Assembly: GCA_031761875.1 (NCBI GenBank)
Contig: CP134492.1
Span: 2,170,001-2,234,000 of the forward strand
Source: Bacillaceae bacterium IKA-2
GTDB lineage: Bacteria; Bacillota; Bacilli; Bacillales; Anaerobacillaceae
DNA length: 64,000 nt
Reading direction: 5' to 3'
Part shown: in pieces, positions 60,029 through 64,000 of the stretch
Layout of the letters: every line of letters starts with the position of its first letter
How positions within the stretch are numbered: the first letter of the stretch is position 1
Program-made: the position numbers and the translations under genes
The notes under the pieces: model-generated
Database searches by the model: none
Seen by the model: the letters and a program-made list of their open reading frames with translations, nothing else
What the model was told of the DNA's origin: nothing

Positions 60029-60364
60029 ATGGAGTACATTCTTAAAAGACAGGAAAAACTTGTGAAACTTGTAGGCTTATCAAATTCTAATCAACTTTGG
60101 TTGCAAAACATTAGAGATGAATGGATTCACGATATTTATGAAGAGAGTGATATTCATTATGGAGTGATCCACTCTGTTCATAAGTCGTTCTATCACCGCT
60201 CAACGTCAATTACAGGATTTTTTCAAGATCAAGATACGAAAAAGTGGATTTATGTTGAAAACGGAGTTGCTGATAAGTCGGAGACTGATAAGATAAAGAA
60301 ACCGTTTGGTTGGGAAGATGACTTGCAGAAGCTAATGATGAAAGAAATTAACTATAATTGTTAA
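60029..60364 (+). CDS. Hypothetical protein
   Basis: A 111-residue soluble protein with an N-terminal helical part (MEYILKRQEKLVKLVGLSNS) and a possibly beta-rich middle (STSITGFFQDQDTKKWIYVEN). No family recognised. ATG 60029 has AGAAGGAG upstream. It lies between the fumarate reductase terminator and the duplicated catalase tail. Confidence 0.6.
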   Translation: MEYILKRQEKLVKLVGLSNSNQLWLQNIRDEWIHDIYEESDIHYGVIHSVHKSFYHRSTSITGFFQDQDTKKWIYVENGVADKSETDKIKKPFGWEDDLQKLMMKEINYNC

Positions 60365-60410
60365 CTATAATCGTTAATATTTCAAATGGAAATCATGAGG
60401 TGGACAAGCT

Positions 60411-60756
60411 CATCAAGAAGACGGCAAGCCACTTGAAGTAGTGATCGGTTCACCTGAAGGCGCTCCAATGCCTGATTATGAAGCAGTACCTGAAGAATTT
60501 GCACCCGGAATATCACCTGAAGACTACCAGGAAAAGTTAAACGTCTCATGAGGTCTGCTGGTATGTGATAGCTCAGTTCACAGCTAGTTGAATAATGAAA
60601 CAAAGCTAAATAGGTCCATTGATGAAAGTCCATCTGAACATTAGGTGGGCTTTTATTATTTGGGATTCTTACGGACAGATGATGTTAAACTAAAGGATAT
60701 ATTTGATAATTGTTCAAGAAGTAAAAATTTAAATCAACAAATTAGGAGGGGCATGG
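60411..60756 (+). repeat. Segmental duplication, copy 2 (catalase gene tail)
   Basis: Matches 49471-49815. The first 150 bp are the last about 50 codons of the Mn catalase gene with a one-base deletion (GAAATAGTT became GAAAAGTT), so this part is a pseudogene fragment. The terminator hairpin and the leader AATTAGGAGGGG of the next gene are kept. Confidence 0.88.
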
Positions 60757-61062
60757 TTGGCAGAAACGATTGTTACAATTATTTTTTTAATTCCTATATA
60801 TGGGTTGTCAATTTTGATTTATTTTTATCCTGAGGAGAGTATGTTATTTGGGCAGAGGTGGATGTATAAAGAAGAACCTGAGTTTTCTGAAGTTGCCATT
60901 GGTTATACTAAATTGGCATCGGTTATCGTGATCTTTTTAACAACTATCATTCTAGTAAATGCAATTTTTGATAATTCCTTTATTATACTTTTAATTGTTC
61001 TGGGGTTATTTTTTTATATCATATACGGTGTACTTAAATTACGGAAAAAATTATTAAAGTAA
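60757..61062 (+). CDS. Small membrane protein (hypothetical)
   Basis: A 101-residue protein with membrane segments at about 3-22, 49-66 and 72-91, an amphipathic loop (FGQRWMYKEEPEFSEVAIGYTKL) and a basic tail. It resembles DUF6199-like small membrane proteins but I cannot assign it firmly. TTG 60757 has TTAGGAGGGG upstream, part of the duplicated segment. In copy 1 of the duplication the gene is missing and an IS3 relic takes its place. Confidence 0.65.
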   Translation: MAETIVTIIFLIPIYGLSILIYFYPEESMLFGQRWMYKEEPEFSEVAIGYTKLASVIVIFLTTIILVNAIFDNSFIILLIVLGLFFYIIYGVLKLRKKLLK

Positions 61063-61104
61063 CGAGCGATTTTGACTGAAAATTTTCAGTCAATAGAATC
61101 AAAG

Positions 61105-61141
61105 AAAAAGGATATGGGCGAAGTTTTTCCACATCCTTTTT
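61105..61141. terminator. Bidirectional terminator
   Basis: Stem AAAAAGGATATGG / CCACATCCTTTTT with loop GCGAAGTTTTT, serving the converging membrane protein and COG0523 genes. A second palindrome, TGACTGAAAATTTTCAGTCA, lies just upstream at about 61074-61093. Confidence 0.88.
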
Positions 61142-61152
61142 CAGACAATAAT

Positions 61153-62343
61153 TTAAGAGGTAACTACTTCAACATATTCTGGAAGAGGATCAGGAAACTT
61201 AGTCCAATCTAAAGCCATTTCAGCTTCTGTTAATAAACATTGATCAAGAGAGTCGATAACTTGCTCATGATTCATATCAATACCAATAAAAACAAGCTCA
61301 GTCAATCTATCACCAAACTCTGGATCCCACTTTTCCTGTAGTTCAGAGTCCTCAAGTAATGATTGTTGTTTATCTTCTTCCGAATATGCCGCTACCCACT
61401 CGCCAGCCCCTTGGATCGAAACTGTAGATCCTGTTTGTGAGATTAAACCTGCCATTGAATTTCGCGATGCAACCCAAATGAAACCTTTTGCTCGTACGAC
61501 TTCAGCCGGCCAATTTTCCATCCACGTCATTAATCGCTCTGGATGAAATGGTTTTCTTTTTCGAAAAACGAATGAAGAGATACCGTACTCTTCTGTTTCT
61601 GGTATATGTTCCTCATTTAATTCCTTAATCCAACCAGCAGATTGGCTAACTTTATCGAAGTCAAACTTTTTAGTGTTTAAGACCGTGGATAAATCTACAA
61701 CACTAAATGAAGTAGGGATGATATCAGCGTTAGCGTTCAATTTTTTCATAAAAGCAATTAGTTCAATTTTGTCTATTTCCTTTAACATTTCAATTTTATT
61801 AAGAATAATGACATCAGCAAATTCAATTTGATCAACGAGAAGATCCGAAATTTCCCTCGTATCTGATTCATCTGTTCCTTCTTTACGATCAAGTAATGAT
61901 TCACCTGAAGCATAATTATCCCAAAAATTATCGGCGTCCACAACGGTAACCATCGTGTCTAACCGACATTTTTCGGTTAAATCGACACCGATTTCTTCAT
62001 CAATGTACGTAAAGGTTTGGGCAACTGGTACAGGCTCACTAATTCCTGATGATTCAATTAAGATATAATCAATACCGCCCGCATCTACCATTTTAGAAAC
62101 CTCATGCATTAAATCTTCACGAAGAGTGCAACAAATACAGCCGTTTTGTAACTCTACTAGTTTTTCTTCTGTTTTCGAAAAACCATTTTTCTTAACTAGC
62201 ATCGCGTCGATATTGACCTCACTCATATCATTTACGATTACCGCGACTCTTAATCCATCATTATTATTTAAAATGTGATTTAATAGTGTTGTTTTGCCAG
62301 ACCCTAAATAACCACTTAATACAGTAACTGGTACTTTTTTCAT
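61153..62343 (-). CDS. COG0523 zinc metallochaperone GTPase (ZagA/YciC-like)
   Basis: A 396-residue G3E-family GTPase. Walker A GYLGSGKTT at about 11-19, the metal-binding CICCTLRED (CxCC) at about 68-76, Walker B-like ILIESSGISEP, and base-recognition NKIE; the C-terminal CobW-C domain follows from about 250. The length equals B. subtilis ZagA (YciC, 397), which delivers zinc to folate enzymes under zinc limitation. A His-rich protein gene lies upstream on the same strand. ATG 62343 with AGGAGG upstream. I do not see a convincing Zur box. Confidence 0.9.
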   Translation of the reverse strand: MKKVPVTVLSGYLGSGKTTLLNHILNNNDGLRVAVIVNDMSEVNIDAMLVKKNGFSKTEEKLVELQNGCICCTLREDLMHEVSKMVDAGGIDYILIESSGISEPVPVAQTFTYIDEEIGVDLTEKCRLDTMVTVVDADNFWDNYASGESLLDRKEGTDESDTREISDLLVDQIEFADVIILNKIEMLKEIDKIELIAFMKKLNANADIIPTSFSVVDLSTVLNTKKFDFDKVSQSAGWIKELNEEHIPETEEYGISSFVFRKRKPFHPERLMTWMENWPAEVVRAKGFIWVASRNSMAGLISQTGSTVSIQGAGEWVAAYSEEDKQQSLLEDSELQEKWDPEFGDRLTELVFIGIDMNHEQVIDSLDQCLLTEAEMALDWTKFPDPLPEYVEVVTS

Positions 62344-62759
62344 TAATTTATGTCCTCCTAATAAAAGTCATAGAAATATTCTAAGATAGGAAACTTCTCA
62401 TTAAATAGTAATGCTTCCGATTTGTATTGTATACTTTTTTTTAGATTATATCAAGAAGTATCTCTTAAGTTAGAATCAAGATAAGTAAGACCACCATAAC
62501 TGATTATGATAGAATCTTTAACGTCTAGAAATTTGTAAAAGACAAGTTAATTCTATCGTTTAATGGAAATACTTTGAACCAACCAAAGGAACTGTGTTAG
62601 GAGTTGAGAAAGATAGTCGACCAGGTCCCTGCAACGGAGTTATTGAGCACCGACCGAAATTATTATACTCGTCAGATCATTCATGCAAGTTCATAAACAA
62701 GCTAGTAAGAAAAGCGCAAGCGCCTTGGGAGCTGCGCGTATGTTGGAGACTTCCTATGA
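62344..62759. other. Intergenic region upstream of COG0523 gene
   Basis: About 415 bp containing the promoter region of the COG0523 gene and, at 62707-62740, a stem-loop-rich GC stretch (AAAAGCGCAAGCGCCTTGGG) of a kind often repeated in Bacillus genomes. No gene seen. Confidence 0.4.
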
Positions 62760-62942
62760 AGATGCGTTTGGTTATTGTTATTTCCGCTAGTGAGTTTTTG
62801 TGGCTTACAATTGTATGGAGTGTTTTCAGGAGCAACAGAGGGAGGCCCAATTAAAAATTCTATTATACTATCTTTAATTGTATTTCTAATTTCTTATTAT
62901 TTGTTCGTAGGCCAACACCAGGAAAATAATGGATCAGTATGA
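62760..62942 (+). pseudogene. Possible degraded membrane protein fragment
   Basis: A 60-codon plus-strand frame ending at TGA 62940-62942 reads like a membrane protein tail (LYGVFSGATEGGPIK, then ILSLIVFLISYYLFVG). It has no start codon with ribosome binding site and merges upstream into the GC-rich repeat. Probably the tail of a lost gene; weak evidence. Confidence 0.3.
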
Positions 62943-62972
62943 TTCGTCATAAAACCCCATAGAGCGCCATTA

Positions 62973-63020
62973 GGGGATCATTCCAGTTGAGTCAACATAT
63001 TCTCAACTAGAATGATCCCC
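62973..63020. terminator. Long palindrome (copy C) and terminator
   Basis: A 19-bp stem with one mismatch (GGGGATCATTCCAGTTGAG with CTCAACTAGAATGATCCCC) and a T run on the plus side (63024-63034). It can end the His-rich gene on the minus strand. The preceding GCGCCATTAGG resembles GCGCCACTAGG inside palindromic copy A, so it may belong to the same dispersed family. Confidence 0.7.
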
Positions 63021-63069
63021 AAATATTTTTTTTATTGATTTGATGAAATTTACTCGATGGTTATTTCTT

Positions 63070-63414
63070 TTATTTAACTGTGATTAACTGAACAGCGCCA
63101 TGATCATCACAATGGTCACCATGAACATGATGAAGGCGTCCGTTAACTAAGTAATCAAAATGATCGCCATGGGGAACTAGTTCATGTCCACAATCTTCTT
63201 CATGATTACACCCGCAATTCATTGGTTTACATTCTGCAGGATTCACTTCCGAAACTTCTATTATACATTCATCCCAATGACCTTCGTGTTCGTGATGCAA
63301 ATGACCATTATGAATATAATCAACGTGGTCATTATGACTGACTTTCGTATGTCCACAAGCGATACTGTGTTTATGACTATGGCTAGTATGAATATGTTGC
63401 TTACTTTCTGTCAC
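63070..63414 (-). CDS. Histidine-rich metal-binding protein
   Basis: A 114-residue soluble protein with about 30 histidines, many Asp/Glu and several cysteines (NCGCNHEEDCGH). Two similar repeats, HNDHVDYIHNGHLHHEHEGHWDE and HGDHFDYLVNGRLHHVHGDHCDD, point to an internal duplication of a metal-binding unit. It is probably a zinc (or nickel) store or buffer; genes of this kind are often Zur-controlled and found beside COG0523 GTPases, as here. ATG 63414 with AAGGAGGG upstream. Its exact metal is unknown. Confidence 0.85.
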   Translation of the reverse strand: MTESKQHIHTSHSHKHSIACGHTKVSHNDHVDYIHNGHLHHEHEGHWDECIIEVSEVNPAECKPMNCGCNHEEDCGHELVPHGDHFDYLVNGRLHHVHGDHCDDHGAVQLITVK

Positions 63415-63651
63415 AAAAATCCCTCCTTATCGTCTATATTTAGTATTCCCTTTAACAAAAAATTAAAACATCTTTTACAGCTCTTAAAGAAATTCTAGTT
63501 TTCTAATGTGAGGCGAAAAATCTAACTTAACATTAATTCGAGGTAAGTTTCTTTACATTGCAATTTTTGAGATGTATCATATATAAAACGGAATAATTAC
63601 TATTTACATCATTAAAAAAGTGAAATGTAAAATAACTAAGGAGTGAATGAA
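63415..63651. other. Divergent intergenic region
   Basis: About 235 bp with promoters for the His-rich gene (minus) and the SufU-like gene (plus). AT-rich; no certain operator found. Confidence 0.35.
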
Positions 63652-64000
63652 TTGTTAGATCAAATCTATCGACAGCTTGTAGTTGAGCATGTGAGAAATA
63701 AGCGTAACCACAGACGTCTTGACGGAAAAAATGTAAAGCATATTCATTATAAAAATCCTACTTGTGGAGATGTAATGACTTTATATATACAATTATCAGA
63801 AGAAGCGCTAATTGAAGATATTGCTTTTATTGGTGAGGGCTGCAGTATTAGTATGGCATCTGCATCAATGATGACTGAATTATTAATGGGCATTCCTGTA
63901 GATGAGGCAATGAAACTTAGGAGTGCCATGGAGAAGTTGATTAAGAATGGCGAAAGAGTCGAGGATTGTGATTTAGGAGATGCGGTAGCCTTAGACGGTG
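63652..64000 (+). CDS. sufU: SufU-like iron-sulfur cluster assembly protein (partial)
   Basis: The first 116 codons of a SufU/NifU-like protein, cut by the window end. Conserved segments include IYRQLVVEHVRNKRN, KNPTCGDVMTLYI (first metal-binding Cys) and IGEGCSISMASASMMTELLMG (second Cys). In Bacillus SufU is a zinc-dependent sulfurtransferase that receives sulfur from SufS. TTG 63652 has AAGGAG 9 bp upstream. It is unusual that sufC, sufD and sufS are not directly upstream; what follows lies outside the window. It may be a second copy. Confidence 0.88.
   Translation, partial: MLDQIYRQLVVEHVRNKRNHRRLDGKNVKHIHYKNPTCGDVMTLYIQLSEEALIEDIAFIGEGCSISMASASMMTELLMGIPVDEAMKLRSAMEKLIKNGERVEDCDLGDAVALDG

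Noticed and set aside
62594-62854. 86-codon plus-strand frame
   Set aside because: Runs through a GC-rich hairpin repeat, has no family resemblance, and a neighbouring frame looks more protein-like over its second half.

Overview
The window looks like a chromosomal segment of a low-GC, spore-forming, facultatively anaerobic Bacillaceae. The reasons are strong AGGAGG ribosome binding sites with many TTG/GTG starts, a GerA/GerC/GerB germination operon, a YuzF-like protein beside a manganese catalase, HemAT, SpoIIIJ/YidC, AdhE and a fumarate respiration cluster. I cannot name the species; an Anaerobacillus- or Alkalihalobacillus-like organism would fit.

Layout. 1-2.8 kb: a TetR regulator with an LmrA/QdoR-type operator and a three-gene operon (NmrA-like oxidoreductase, small membrane protein, YidC). 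2.8-13.4 kb: HemAT aerotaxis receptor, VWA protein, germination operon, DhaL-DegV fusion protein, DUF1295 membrane enzyme and a VOC gene remnant. 13.7-21.4 kb: a 6.49-kb composite element with identical inverted 1.55-kb arms from an IS21-like element, enclosing a recombinase-in-trio (RIT) element. It sits between two truncated genes, an ABC1/UbiB kinase and a DoxX-like protein. 21.7-33.7 kb: an accessory array of ten small same-strand genes (membrane proteins, lipoproteins, PspC, CxxC-20-CxxC, GNAT), nearly all separated by a dispersed two-part repeat laid out like integron attC sites. The array also holds a tyrosine recombinase fragment and is invaded by two identical IS110-family elements and a group II intron, all lodged in the repeats. 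34-43.8 kb: repeat-rich lipoprotein, AdhE, flavoproteins, DUF3231 protein, candidate small RNA, PQQ-type sugar dehydrogenase. 44-50 kb: ECF sigma/anti-sigma pair, MoxR-VWA pair, YuzF, Mn catalase, IS3 relic. 50.2-60 kb: a DcuSR-type two-component system, DASS transporter, two-subunit fumarase and an FrdA-FrdB-HdrB-type fumarate reductase. 60-64 kb: a duplicated catalase tail, COG0523 zinc GTPase, His-rich protein and the start of a SufU-like gene.

How the genes work together. The 50-60 kb block is a coherent anaerobic C4-dicarboxylate module: sensing (DcuSR), uptake (DASS), malate/fumarate interconversion (fumarase alpha/beta) and fumarate reduction (FrdAB plus a CCG-domain subunit). A perfect TTGTGA-N6-TCACAA palindrome lies ahead of the transporter, and an imperfect Rex-like site lies ahead of the adhE transcription unit. 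Both fit redox control. The COG0523 GTPase and the nearby His-rich protein suggest zinc handling.

Most unusual are the attC-like cassette array at 23.5-33.6 kb and the RIT element whose two 34-bp palindromes have their core in the same orientation although everything around them is inverted. Coordinates come from reading the sequence by eye; family assignments come from motif recognition without database searches.
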